48,197 bases of DNA from Pelomonas sp041914785 (GTDB taxonomy: Bacteria; Pseudomonadota; Gammaproteobacteria; Burkholderiales; Burkholderiaceae_C). The stretch is from positions 1 to 48,197 of the forward strand of contig JAYSCT010000017.1 of NCBI GenBank assembly GCA_041914785.1. Reading direction: 5' to 3'. Below are positions 40,643 to 48,197 of the stretch, in pieces (positions within the stretch are counted from its first letter, which is position 1; each line of letters starts with the position of its first letter). The notes beneath the pieces were generated by a model. That model searched no databases, was not told the DNA's origin, and was given only the letters and a program-made list of their open reading frames with translations. The translations under genes were made by a program, and so were the position numbers.

Positions 40643-41533
40643 ATGCCCTCAAGCCTGCGTCCCCTTCTCGTCCTCACCACCTCGCTGCTGCTCAGCGCCT
40701 GCGGCACGTCGCTGCACCGCGCCCCCGTCGAGGACCGCAACCCCCAGCCTCCCAAGGCCGCAGCGCCCGCGCCTGCGCCCGCCGCATCCGCCCCCGCGGC
40801 GCCCGAGGCCAAGCCGCTGCCGGGCGCCGAGAACGCCGGCAAGCCGGGCTACTACACGGTCAAGCCGGGCGACGCGTTGATCCGCATCGCGCTGGACAAC
40901 GGGCAGAGCTGGCGCGACCTGGCCAAGTGGAACAACCTGGAGAACCCCAACCGCATCGAGGTGGGGCAGGTGCTGCGTGTCGTGCCGCCGGGTGTCGACG
41001 CCAGCGCCGTGGCGGCCAAGCCCGTCGTGACGGCAAAGGTCGAGACCCGTCCGCTGGACGCCAAGCCCCCGCAGGCCTCGGCCAGCGCAGCGTCCGCGGT
41101 TGCCGCCGCGCCGGTGAAGGAGGCGCCCAAGGAACCGCCCAAGGAGGCGGCCGCGTCGGATGACGACACGCTGGCCTGGGGCTGGCCGGTGTCCCAGCCC
41201 GTCACCGCCGGCTTCGACGAGCAGCGCAACAAGGGCCTGGACTTCGCCGGCAAACCGGGCGACCCCGTGCTGGCCGTGGCCGACGGGCGCGTGGTTTACG
41301 CAGGTTCGGGCTTGCGCGGCTACGGCAACTTGGTCATCATCAAGCACAACAACACCTACCTGACGGCGTATGCCCACAACCGGGCGATGCTGGTCGAGCA
41401 GGACCAGGTGGTACGCAAGGGCCAGAGGATTGCCGAGATGGGTTCCACCGAAAGCGACACCGTCAAGCTGCACTTCGAGGTGCGCAAGCTCGGCAAGCCC
41501 GTCGACCCGGCCAAGCTGCTGCCGGCGCGCTGA
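40643..41533 (+). CDS. nlpD: Cell-wall amidase activator NlpD (LysM, degenerate M23)
   Basis: A 296-residue lipoprotein: lipobox LLSACGTS at about 16-23, Pro/Ala-rich linker, LysM (YYTVKPGDALIRIALDNGQSWRDLAKWNNL, about 71-115), a second Pro/Ala/Lys linker, then an M23 fold (GLDFAGKPGDPVLAVADGRVVYAGSGLRGYGNLVIIKH... LHFEVRKLGKPVDPAKLLP). In active M23 enzymes the first motif is HxGxD; here it reads KGLDF, so a zinc ligand is missing and the protein should be an activator of amidases (NlpD type), not a peptidase. Confidence 0.92.
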   Translation: MPSSLRPLLVLTTSLLLSACGTSLHRAPVEDRNPQPPKAAAPAPAPAASAPAAPEAKPLPGAENAGKPGYYTVKPGDALIRIALDNGQSWRDLAKWNNLENPNRIEVGQVLRVVPPGVDASAVAAKPVVTAKVETRPLDAKPPQASASAASAVAAAPVKEAPKEPPKEAAASDDDTLAWGWPVSQPVTAGFDEQRNKGLDFAGKPGDPVLAVADGRVVYAGSGLRGYGNLVIIKHNNTYLTAYAHNRAMLVEQDQVVRKGQRIAEMGSTESDTVKLHFEVRKLGKPVDPAKLLPAR

Positions 41534-41578
41534 GTCGGCCGGTTAGCACACCCAGCACCTCGGGCCAGCGATCACGTC

Positions 41579-42598
41579 ATGAAACGCGCTGCGCCCTCCC
41601 TGACGAACGGTCACAACGGCCATGACGGCGCGGCCCACGAGCCGGCCGTCATGCTCGCGATGAACGGCGGCGCCGACACCGAGCCCGCCGCCGATGCCCC
41701 GGACGAAGACGCACAGGCGCTGCGCAACGGCAGTGGTCAGGATGTCGAGCTGGGCAACGCGCTGCAGGCCTATCTGCGCGACATCCGCCGCACGCCGCTG
41801 CTGACGCCGCAACAGGAGTTCGACACCGCGGTGGCTGCCCGCGCGGGCGATTTCGACGCCCGCCAAGCCATGATCGAGCACAACCTGCGGCTGGTCGTCA
41901 GCATCGCCAAGAACTACCTGGGCCGCGGCCTGCCGATGAGCGACCTCATTGAGGAAGGCAACCTCGGCCTCATGCACGCCATCGGCAAGTTCGAGCCGGA
42001 GCGGGGCTTCCGCTTCTCGACCTATTCGAGCTGGTGGATTCGCCAGAGCATCGAGCGCGCGCTGATGCACCAGGCTCGCCTGGTGCGGCTGCCGGTGCAC
42101 ATCGTCCGTGAACTCAACCAGGTGCTGAAGGCGCGGCGCGCGCTGGAGGCGCTGCAAAGCGCGCAGGGGGCGGAAGGCCGTGTGCGCGCCGAGGACGTGG
42201 CGCAGGCGCTGGGCCGGCCCGTCGACGAGGTGGCCGAGCTGCTGGCCTACGCCGAACTGCCCAGCTCGCTGGACTCACCGGTGGACCGCAACGGGGAGGG
42301 CGGCGAGTCCATGCTGGACCTCGTCGCCGACGAGCAGGCGGTCGACCCGATGGGCCTGCGGCTGTCGCACGAGGTGGAGGAACTGCTGCAGCACGGCCTC
42401 GCCAGCCTGAACGACCGCGAGCGCGAGGTGCTGGCCGGGCGCTACGGCCTGTCGGACCGCGAGCCCGAGACGCTGGACGTGCTGGCCATCCGCCTGAGGC
42501 TGACGCGGGAGCGCATCCGCCAGATCCAGATCGAGGCGCTGGCCAAGCTCAAGCGCAACATGATGCGTCACGGGGTCGACCGCGACAGCATCTTTTGA
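41579..42598 (+). CDS. rpoS: RNA polymerase sigma factor RpoS
   Basis: A 339-residue sigma-70 group 2 factor. Region 1.2 reads NALQAYLRDIRRTPLLTPQQEFD; region 2 HNLRLVVSIAKNYLGRGLPMSDLIEEGNLGLMHAIGKFEPERGFRFSTYSSWWIRQSIERALM; region 4 NDREREVLAGRYGL with the HTH LDVLAIRLRLTRERIRQIQIEALAKLKR. There is no region 1.1, only a polar, probably disordered N-terminus (about 1-58). It directs stationary-phase and stress transcription. It follows nlpD by 45 bp, the conserved order. Confidence 0.96.
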   Translation: MKRAAPSLTNGHNGHDGAAHEPAVMLAMNGGADTEPAADAPDEDAQALRNGSGQDVELGNALQAYLRDIRRTPLLTPQQEFDTAVAARAGDFDARQAMIEHNLRLVVSIAKNYLGRGLPMSDLIEEGNLGLMHAIGKFEPERGFRFSTYSSWWIRQSIERALMHQARLVRLPVHIVRELNQVLKARRALEALQSAQGAEGRVRAEDVAQALGRPVDEVAELLAYAELPSSLDSPVDRNGEGGESMLDLVADEQAVDPMGLRLSHEVEELLQHGLASLNDREREVLAGRYGLSDREPETLDVLAIRLRLTRERIRQIQIEALAKLKRNMMRHGVDRDSIF

Positions 42599-42599
42599 G

Positions 42600-42735
42600 T
42601 CCCTTACCCAGCCTTGCCCCGGCTGAACGCCGGCAAGTCTGGTCGGTCCCCGGAGGGGGCGGCGATGCTCGCGTCATCGAGCCGCGAGCACATCGCCAGA
42701 CGGGCCGGTTTGGGAGCGGCCCGGCGCTCGGCCCG
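42600..42735. repeat. GC-rich palindromic intergenic element, related but rearranged
   Basis: In the 176-bp gap between rpoS and rlmD. It contains CCCC-GGA-GGGG (near 42648-42659), a long hairpin GGCGATGCTCGCG (42661-42673) with CGCGAG...CATCGCC (42683-42697, two-base bulge), and GGGCCG...CGGCCC (42702-42722). Module types resemble copies at 9183 and 10933 but the order differs. The rest of the gap holds nothing else I can name. Confidence 0.4.
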
Positions 42736-42774
42736 GAAAGCTGAGGCCGACCCGCCTCCTCCGATAATCGGGGG

Positions 42775-44127
42775 ATGACTCAAACGACAGATTGGCTCAA
42801 GGTCGAAAGCATCGAGCTTGAAGCGCAGGGCGTGGCGCACAACGCCGAAGGCAAGGTGGTGTTCATCGACGGCGCGTTGCCGGGCGAGATCGTGAAGGCG
42901 CAGATCGCGCGCCGCAAGAACAACTGGGAGCAGGGCCAGCTCACCGAGATCAAGAAGGAAAGCCCGCTGCGCGTGACGCCGGGCTGCCCGCACTTCGGCC
43001 TGCACGCCGGTGCCTGCGGCGGCTGCAAGATGCAGCATCTGCAGGCCGGCGCGCAGGTGGCGGTGAAGCAGCGCGTCGTGGAAGACCAGCTGTGGCACCT
43101 CGGCAAGGTCAAGCCCGAGGTGCTGTTGCGCCCCATCGAGGGCCCGACCTGGGGCTACCGCTACCGCGCGCGCTTCTCGGTGCGCTACGTGCAGAAGAAG
43201 GGCGTGGTGCTGATCGGCTTCCACGAGCGCAAGAGCCGCTACGTGGCCGACATGCAGGTCTGCAAGGTGGTGCCCAAGGTGGTCAGCGACCTGCTGATGC
43301 CGTTGCGCGAGCTCATCGCCGGCATGGCCGAGCGCGACCGGCTGCCGCAGATCGAACTGGCCATGGGCGACGAGGTCATCGCGCTGGTGCTGCGTCACCT
43401 GAACCCGCTGCCGGACGGCGACATCGCGCTGCTGCGCGCGTTCGCCGCCCGGCACGGCGTGCAGTGGTGGCTGCAGCCCAAGGGGCCGGACACGGTCAAG
43501 CTGCTGGACGAAGGCGGCCCGCAGCTGGCCTACCGGCTGCCCGAGTTCGGCGTGACGATGCCGTTCAAGCCGACCGACTTCACGCAGGTCAACCCGCACA
43601 TCAACGCCGCACTCGTGGGCCGCGCGCTGCGGCTGCTGGCGGTGCAGAAGGACGACCGCGTCATCGACTGGTTCTGCGGCCTGGGCAACTTCACGCTGCC
43701 GCTGGCCACGCAGGCGCGCGAGGTGCTGGGCATCGAAGGCAGCGAGACGCTGGTGCAGCGCTCGCGCGAGAACGCTGCGGCCAACGGCCTGGCGCACAAG
43801 ACCAGCTTCGTCGCGCGCAACCTGTTCGACATGACGCCCGAGCTGCTGGCGCTGGACGGCACGGCCGACCGCTGGCTCATCGACCCGCCGCGCGAGGGCG
43901 CGTTCGCGCTGGCCAAGGCCGTGGCCGACATCGCGCAGGACCCGTCGCTGGCGCCGGGCTGGACGGCGCCCAAGCGCATCGTCTACGTCAGCTGCAACCC
44001 GGCGACGCTGGCGCGCGACGCCGGGCTGCTGGTCAACGTGGCGGGCTACCGCTGCACGGCGGCCAGCGCGGTGAACATGTTCCCGCACACCGCCCACGTC
44101 GAAAGCATCGCGGTCTTCGACCGTTGA
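42775..44127 (+). CDS. rlmD: 23S rRNA (uracil-1939-C5)-methyltransferase RlmD
   Basis: A 450-residue RumA/RlmD enzyme. N-terminal TRAM domain (KVESIELEAQGVAHNAEGKVVFIDGALPGE), an Fe-S cluster (Cys71, Cys81, Cys84 and a fourth Cys in MQVCKVV), SAM region DWFCGLGNFTLPLA and catalytic Cys in YVSCNPATLARD. It methylates U1939 of 23S rRNA. The ATG 42775 is 176 bp after rpoS. A GTTT-TAGT-AAAC palindrome begins two bases after the stop. Confidence 0.95.
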   Translation: MTQTTDWLKVESIELEAQGVAHNAEGKVVFIDGALPGEIVKAQIARRKNNWEQGQLTEIKKESPLRVTPGCPHFGLHAGACGGCKMQHLQAGAQVAVKQRVVEDQLWHLGKVKPEVLLRPIEGPTWGYRYRARFSVRYVQKKGVVLIGFHERKSRYVADMQVCKVVPKVVSDLLMPLRELIAGMAERDRLPQIELAMGDEVIALVLRHLNPLPDGDIALLRAFAARHGVQWWLQPKGPDTVKLLDEGGPQLAYRLPEFGVTMPFKPTDFTQVNPHINAALVGRALRLLAVQKDDRVIDWFCGLGNFTLPLATQAREVLGIEGSETLVQRSRENAAANGLAHKTSFVARNLFDMTPELLALDGTADRWLIDPPREGAFALAKAVADIAQDPSLAPGWTAPKRIVYVSCNPATLARDAGLLVNVAGYRCTAASAVNMFPHTAHVESIAVFDR

Positions 44128-44209
44128 CGTTTTAGTAAACATGCCGGCCTGACGCCTGCTCTTCGGGACAACCCGAGGAGGCGGACGTGTGGATGTACGG
44201 AAGAATGAA

Positions 44210-44230
44210 TAAACAAACCAAGTTTGTTTA
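44210..44230. promoter_or_regulatory. Perfect AT-rich operator-like palindrome upstream of the GH5 gene
   Basis: TAAACAAAC (44210-44218), CAA (44219-44221), GTTTGTTTA (44222-44230): 9-bp perfect arms, 3-bp centre, 21 bp in total. It is strikingly AT-rich for this DNA and 73 bp before the GH5 start, as expected for a TetR- or LacI-type operator. A related GTTT-TAGT-AAAC is at 44129-44140. Confidence 0.55.
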
Positions 44231-44302
44231 GTTCTTCCCGCCGAGTGCGAGCGCCATGCAAGCGCCGCACCGACGCCATTCCACGGAGACAAGAGGCTGG
44301 CC

Positions 44303-45823
44303 ATGTTGCGAACCCATCTTCCGCGCCTGCTCGGCGCTGCCTGCCTGGCATTCAGCCTGGCGTCCACCGCGCTGGCGCAGGGCGTGACCCTGCCGGCCCA
44401 GGCGCTCAAGCGCGGCGTGAACGTGCTGGGCTATGACCCGATCTGGAAGGAGCCCGCCAAGGCGCGCTTCCAGATGCGGCATCTGCAGGCCATCCGCGAC
44501 GGCGGCTTCGACCATGTGCGGGTGAACCTGCATGCCTTCGAGCACATGGACGCCGCGGGCCAGTTGCCGGCGAGCTGGTTCAAGCAGCTCGACGAGGTGC
44601 TGGCCGCGTCGCTGGACGCCGGCCTGCAGGTCATCATCGACCAGCACAACTTCATGGACTGCGCCAAGTCCATCGACACCTGCCGCAGCAGGCTCAAGGC
44701 CTTCTGGCGCCAGGTGGCGCCGCGCTACAAGGACGCGCCGGACGGCGTGCTCTTCGAGATCCTGAACGAACCCAACGGCGCGGCCGATCCGCTCTGGAAC
44801 GACATCCTGGCCGAGAACCTGCAGATCATCCGCGAGACCAACCCGAAGCGCCGGGTCGTCGTGGGCCCCAAGTTCTGGAACTCGATGGATCACCTGGACA
44901 GCCTGAAGCTGCCCGAGGCCGACCGCAATCTGGTGGTGACCTTCCATTACTACTCGCCGTTCCCGTTCACGCACCAGGGGGCGCACTGGGTGGAGGAGTT
45001 CAAGAACACCTCGGGCATCACGTGGGGCACGGCCACCGAGCGCGAGCAGATCGGCAAGGACTTCGACAAGGTCAAGGCCTGGGCGCAGAAGCACGGCCGG
45101 CCCATCCTGCTGGGCGAGTTCGGTGCACTGGAGACGGGCGCGCTGGCGCAGCGCGTGGCGTGGACGTCAACCGTCGCTCGCACGGCCGAGGCGCGCGGCT
45201 TCGGCTGGAGCTACTGGCAGTTCGACTCCGACTTCATCGTCTGGGACATGAAGTCGGACGGCTGGGTCAAGCCCATCCTGAACGCGCTGGTGCCGTCGCC
45301 CGGCGCCCCGGTGGCCGCGGCAGCGCCCGCCGCCGCGCGCAGCAGCGATCCGGCGCTGGACCACCTCATCAACGTCAACAAGGTCAGCGCTTGGTCGGTG
45401 TACGGGGAGGGGCAGTCCACGCAGCAGGTGGCCTGCGAGGCCTCGGGCAAGACCTGCCTGCGCGTGGCGCTGCAGGGCAAGCGTGCCAACCCGTGGGACA
45501 TCGGCGCCATGGCGCCCATCACCGGTGACATCCGCAAGGGCGACAAGCTGCAGGTGCTGCTCTGGGCGCGGCTGGACACGGACGACGCCAAGGCGCAGGT
45601 CACCGTGCCGGTGTCCCTGCAGCTCAACACGGCGCCGTACACCGCCGTGGTGTCGGGCTCGGCGGTGCTGACGAACAAGCTGGAGCCGGTCGTGCTGACC
45701 GGCACGTCGCAGGTGGATCAGCCGGCCGGCAGCGTGGCGCTGTCGGTGCAGATCGGGCAGGTCGGCCAGCCCTTGTGGCTCAGCGCGCCGTTCGTGCTGC
45801 GCAACTTCGTGCCGGCCAAGTAG
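44303..45823 (+). CDS. Secreted GH5-family glycoside hydrolase (cellulase-like) with C-terminal beta domain
   Basis: A 506-residue exported enzyme. Signal peptide 1-25 (ends ALAQ), TIM barrel about 30-335 with the GH5 acid/base Glu156 in FEILNEPNG and nucleophile Glu272 in LLGEFGALE; FHYYSPF and YWQFDSDFIVWD also fit. A Pro/Ala linker (APVAAAAPAAARSS) joins a ~150-residue beta-sandwich (about 360-506) that looks like a carbohydrate-binding module (LQVLLWARLDTDDAKAQVTVPV). Substrate (cellulose or other beta-glucan) not determined. Its regulator is not adjacent but the strong palindrome at 44210 suggests one. Confidence 0.88.
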   Translation: MLRTHLPRLLGAACLAFSLASTALAQGVTLPAQALKRGVNVLGYDPIWKEPAKARFQMRHLQAIRDGGFDHVRVNLHAFEHMDAAGQLPASWFKQLDEVLAASLDAGLQVIIDQHNFMDCAKSIDTCRSRLKAFWRQVAPRYKDAPDGVLFEILNEPNGAADPLWNDILAENLQIIRETNPKRRVVVGPKFWNSMDHLDSLKLPEADRNLVVTFHYYSPFPFTHQGAHWVEEFKNTSGITWGTATEREQIGKDFDKVKAWAQKHGRPILLGEFGALETGALAQRVAWTSTVARTAEARGFGWSYWQFDSDFIVWDMKSDGWVKPILNALVPSPGAPVAAAAPAAARSSDPALDHLINVNKVSAWSVYGEGQSTQQVACEASGKTCLRVALQGKRANPWDIGAMAPITGDIRKGDKLQVLLWARLDTDDAKAQVTVPVSLQLNTAPYTAVVSGSAVLTNKLEPVVLTGTSQVDQPAGSVALSVQIGQVGQPLWLSAPFVLRNFVPAK

Positions 45824-45901
45824 GCGCGGGGTCGTCGTTCGAGCCGGCGTGGCCTGGCCACGTTGGCGCGACGGCGATGAGCTCTGGATGAGCGCATGAA
45901 A

Positions 45902-45923
45902 AAGGCGGCCCGCGGGCCGCCTT
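45902..45923. terminator. Bidirectional terminator between GH5 and yccA genes
   Basis: AAGGCGGCCC (45902-45911), GC, GGGCCGCCTT (45914-45923), preceded by a run of A and followed by TTGTCG. Stable 9-10-bp stem between convergent genes; works best for the plus strand with a short T-run and for the minus strand via the upstream As. Confidence 0.75.
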
Positions 45924-45944
45924 GTCGTTGGTTGCGAGGGCGCG

Positions 45945-46637
45945 TCAGTCGCGGTCGCCGCCGAAGATGCCCAGCAGCGACAGCAGGCTCTGGAACACGT
46001 TGTAGATGTCCAGGTAGATGGCCAGCGTGGCGCTGATGTAGTTGGTCTCGCCGCCGTCGATGACGCGCTTGATGTCGTACAGCATGAAGGCCGAGAAGAC
46101 GCCCAGCGACAGCACCAGCATCGTCAGCAGCAGGGCCGAGGACTGCAGGAAGATGTTGGCGATGCCGGCGATCATCAGGATGACGGCGCCGACCACCAGG
46201 AACTTGGCCCAAGACGACAGGTCGCGCTTGATGACGGTGGCCAGGCTGGCCATCGTGAAGAACACGGCCGCGGTGCCGCCGAAGGCGGTCATCACCAGTG
46301 ACGTGCCGTTCCTGAAGCCCAGCACGTGACCCACCAGGCGCGACAGCATCAGGCCCATGAAGAACGTGAACGCCAGCAGCGCGGCGACGCCGGCGGCGCT
46401 GTCCTTGGTCTTCTCGATGACGAACATCAGGCCGAACGCGCCGGCGAAGAAGATGATGGCGCTCATGCCGGCGCCCATGGTCCTGAACATGCCGGTGGAC
46501 ACGCCGATCCAGGCGCCCAGCACGGTCGGCACGAGGGACAGGGCCAGCAGCCAGTAGGTGTTGCGCAGCACGCGCTGGCGGTCGGCGGCAAGGCCCGCGG
46601 CGGCGTAGCCGTATTGGGTTTGCAGGCTTTCGTTCAT
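45945..46637 (-). CDS. Bax inhibitor-1/YccA family membrane protein
   Basis: A 230-residue inner-membrane protein with seven hydrophobic segments and the family residues in DIKRVIDGGETNYISATLAIYLDIYNVFQSLLSLLG. BI-1/YccA proteins affect FtsH proteolysis or calcium/proton leak in other bacteria; the role here is unknown. Divergent from the GlcG-like gene; both leaders start with the same 10-mer. Confidence 0.93.
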   Translation of the reverse strand: MNESLQTQYGYAAAGLAADRQRVLRNTYWLLALSLVPTVLGAWIGVSTGMFRTMGAGMSAIIFFAGAFGLMFVIEKTKDSAAGVAALLAFTFFMGLMLSRLVGHVLGFRNGTSLVMTAFGGTAAVFFTMASLATVIKRDLSSWAKFLVVGAVILMIAGIANIFLQSSALLLTMLVLSLGVFSAFMLYDIKRVIDGGETNYISATLAIYLDIYNVFQSLLSLLGIFGGDRD

Positions 46638-46645
46638 GTGAATCC

Positions 46646-46719
46646 TCCGAGGGACGAATGGGAAACCGCGGGTATTCTAGGGCGGTGTCGACGGGCTACA
46701 TTGGGGGCTGTCCCTCGGA
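46646..46719. promoter_or_regulatory. Identical 10-mer GTCCCTCGGA ahead of two divergent genes
   Basis: TCCGAGGGAC at 46646-46655 and GTCCCTCGGA at 46710-46719: a perfect inverted pair 54 bp apart. On each strand GTCCCTCGGA lies just before the start codon (yccA: followed by GGATTCAC-ATG; glcG-like: by AATCAAGCC-ATG). Possible -10 elements are TAGAAT for the minus strand (46674-46679) and TACATT for the plus strand (46697-46702). Confidence 0.45.
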
Positions 46720-46728
46720 AATCAAGCC

Positions 46729-47130
46729 ATGAAACAGCAAGCCCAACTCGAACTCTCCGACGTCAAGCGCATCGCCGCCGCCGCCGAGGCCCATGCCCTG
46801 GAAAAGGGCTGGGCCGTGTCCATCGCCATCGTCGACGCCGGCGGCCACCTGCTGTGGCTGCAGCGGCTGGACGGCGCTTCGCCCAGCTCCGCCATGTTCG
46901 CGCCGGCCAAGGCGCACACGTCGGCCGTGGGGCGCCGCGAGTCCAAGGTCTACGAGGACATGATCAACGGCGGCCGGGTGTCCTTCCTCAGCGTGCCCGG
47001 TATGTACGGCACGCTGGAGGGCGGCGTGCCCATCCTGGTCGACGGGCAGGTCGTCGGTGCGGTGGGCGTCAGCGGCGTCAAGTCCAGCGAGGACGCGGAG
47101 ATCGCCAAGGCCGGTATCGCGGCACTTTGA
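46729..47130 (+). CDS. GlcG/HbpS-like haem-binding family protein
   Basis: A 133-residue protein of the GlcG/HbpS (DUF336) fold: RIAAAAEAHALEKGWAVSIAIVDAGGHLLWLQRLDGA, KAHTSAVGRRES and VPILVDGQVVGAVGVSGVKSSEDAEIAKAGI. Some members bind haem or cobalamin, others sit in oxidoreductase operons; this one is alone. No signal peptide, so probably cytoplasmic. Full length. Confidence 0.9.
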   Translation: MKQQAQLELSDVKRIAAAAEAHALEKGWAVSIAIVDAGGHLLWLQRLDGASPSSAMFAPAKAHTSAVGRRESKVYEDMINGGRVSFLSVPGMYGTLEGGVPILVDGQVVGAVGVSGVKSSEDAEIAKAGIAAL

Positions 47131-47133
47131 GGC

Positions 47134-47166
47134 GTCACGAAGCCGTCGCGGAGTGGTCACGAAGCC
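47134..47166. promoter_or_regulatory. Direct repeat GTCACGAAGCC upstream of the carA promoter
   Basis: GTCACGAAGCC occurs at 47134-47144 and again at 47156-47166, start-to-start 22 bp, two DNA helical turns. The second copy reaches the likely -35 position of a promoter whose TATACT -10 is at 47188-47193. Both copies lie between the GlcG-like stop and carA. Confidence 0.45.
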
Positions 47167-47187
47167 TCCGTACTAACCCGGGTCGGC

Positions 47188-47193
47188 TATACT
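47188..47193 (+). promoter_or_regulatory. -10 element of the carA promoter
   Basis: TATACT, the only AT-rich hexamer in the region. A -35 is not convincing at 17 bp upstream (CCTCCG), which fits a promoter needing an activator. Expected transcript start near 47200, giving a leader of about 120 nt before the GTG. Confidence 0.45.
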
Positions 47194-47219
47194 CGATCGG
47201 TTTACCTGAACCCTAAGCC

Positions 47220-47294
47220 GCCCGGCACCAAAACCCCCCACGGTTTCCACAAGCTGGCCCGTCCTGAGCTCGATCAGGCGGGTTGATGCCGGGC
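47220..47294 (+). ncRNA. Structured carA leader (three-helix fold, possible cis-regulator)
   Basis: Three pairings are possible in a transcript starting near 47200. P1: GCCCGGCA (47220-47227) with TGCCGGGC (47287-47294). P2: AAACC (47231-47235) with GGTTT (47242-47246). P3: CCCG-CCTGA (47258-47267, one bulged T) with TCAGG-CGGG (47274-47282), loop GCTCGA. P2 and P3 sit inside P1 as in a three-way junction. The GTG start is 26 bases after P1. I know no riboswitch of this kind before carA; the fold is from hand pairing only. Confidence 0.4.
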
Positions 47295-47320
47295 ACGCGA
47301 TCCACTTGCGGAGACCCTTT

Positions 47321-48197
<877 letters not shown>

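Noticed and set aside
44210..44230. The TAAACAAAC palindrome as a terminator of rlmD
   Set aside because: The stem is almost only A-T pairs with a 3-base loop and no GC core or T-run; an operator is more likely.

Overview
The window is about 48 kb of very GC-rich DNA (roughly 70 percent by eye) with tightly packed bacterial genes, many short start/stop overlaps and few long gaps. Gene content and order (yicC - Ser/Thr kinase - PP2C - rph - rdgB - hemW; ispH - serS - tRNA-Ser; surE - pcm - nlpD - rpoS - rlmD; a carA leader) point to a betaproteobacterium of the order Burkholderiales. A member of the Rubrivivax/Roseateles/Leptothrix group is my inference from protein style, the PEP-CTERM protein, the CopI-like cupredoxin and the bacteriophytochrome. 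No insertion sequence, prophage, CRISPR array or rRNA was seen. No gap without a gene exceeds 300 bp.

Layout. 1-4.7 kb: a nitric-oxide/denitrification cluster (3' end of norB, nsrR, a MIP18/DUF59 protein, an unnamed polytopic membrane protein, nnrS, an FmdE-like protein preceded by a perfect FNR/DNR-type palindrome). 4.7-7.2 kb: a DUF3079 protein, a nitronate-monooxygenase-family flavoprotein and a divergent double-winged-helix protein of the siroheme-decarboxylase type. 7.3-12.8 kb: the conserved yicC / kinase / phosphatase / rph / rdgB / hemW block, with two GC-rich palindromic intergenic elements. 12.8-14.8 kb: a LysR regulator divergent from a small secreted protein, and a PEP-CTERM protein. 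14.9-19.7 kb: cheR-cheD-cheB on the minus strand, divergent from a diguanylate cyclase - FlhG - truncated haemoglobin unit. 19.7-24.8 kb: a response regulator, then a bacteriophytochrome histidine kinase, a Rcp1-type response regulator and a hybrid histidine kinase. 24.9-30.8 kb: a TonB-like protein, an Smr-domain protein, radC, an SlpA-type FKBP, ispH, serS, tRNA-Ser(CGA) and uridine kinase. 30.8-36.4 kb: a seven-gene minus-strand periplasmic copper-handling operon directly downstream of an AraC regulator. 36.5-39 kb: an AhpD/CMD-like protein, a LuxR-type response regulator and a quinone oxidoreductase. 39-44.1 kb: surE, pcm, nlpD, rpoS, rlmD. 44.2-48.2 kb: a secreted GH5 glycosidase behind a strong AT-rich palindrome, a YccA/BI-1 protein divergent from a GlcG/HbpS-like protein, and the 5' part of carA behind a structured leader.

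How the parts work together. The left end reads as an NO reduction and NO-sensing module. The middle is signalling (chemotaxis adaptation, c-di-GMP, flagellar number control, red-light sensing) with a haem-protein sensor/scavenger translationally coupled to the c-di-GMP gene. The copper operon supplies an oxidase, a cupredoxin, a CusF-like chaperone and an outer-membrane channel but no RND pump. The rest is housekeeping. The most interesting unexplained signals are the copper operon without a pump, the unnamed membrane protein beside nnrS, the regulatory palindromes and direct repeats (3946, 17624, 44210, 47134), the identical 10-mer ahead of two divergent genes (46646/46710), and the three-helix fold predicted in the carA leader. 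All family calls are from reading the translated sequence; no database search was run.
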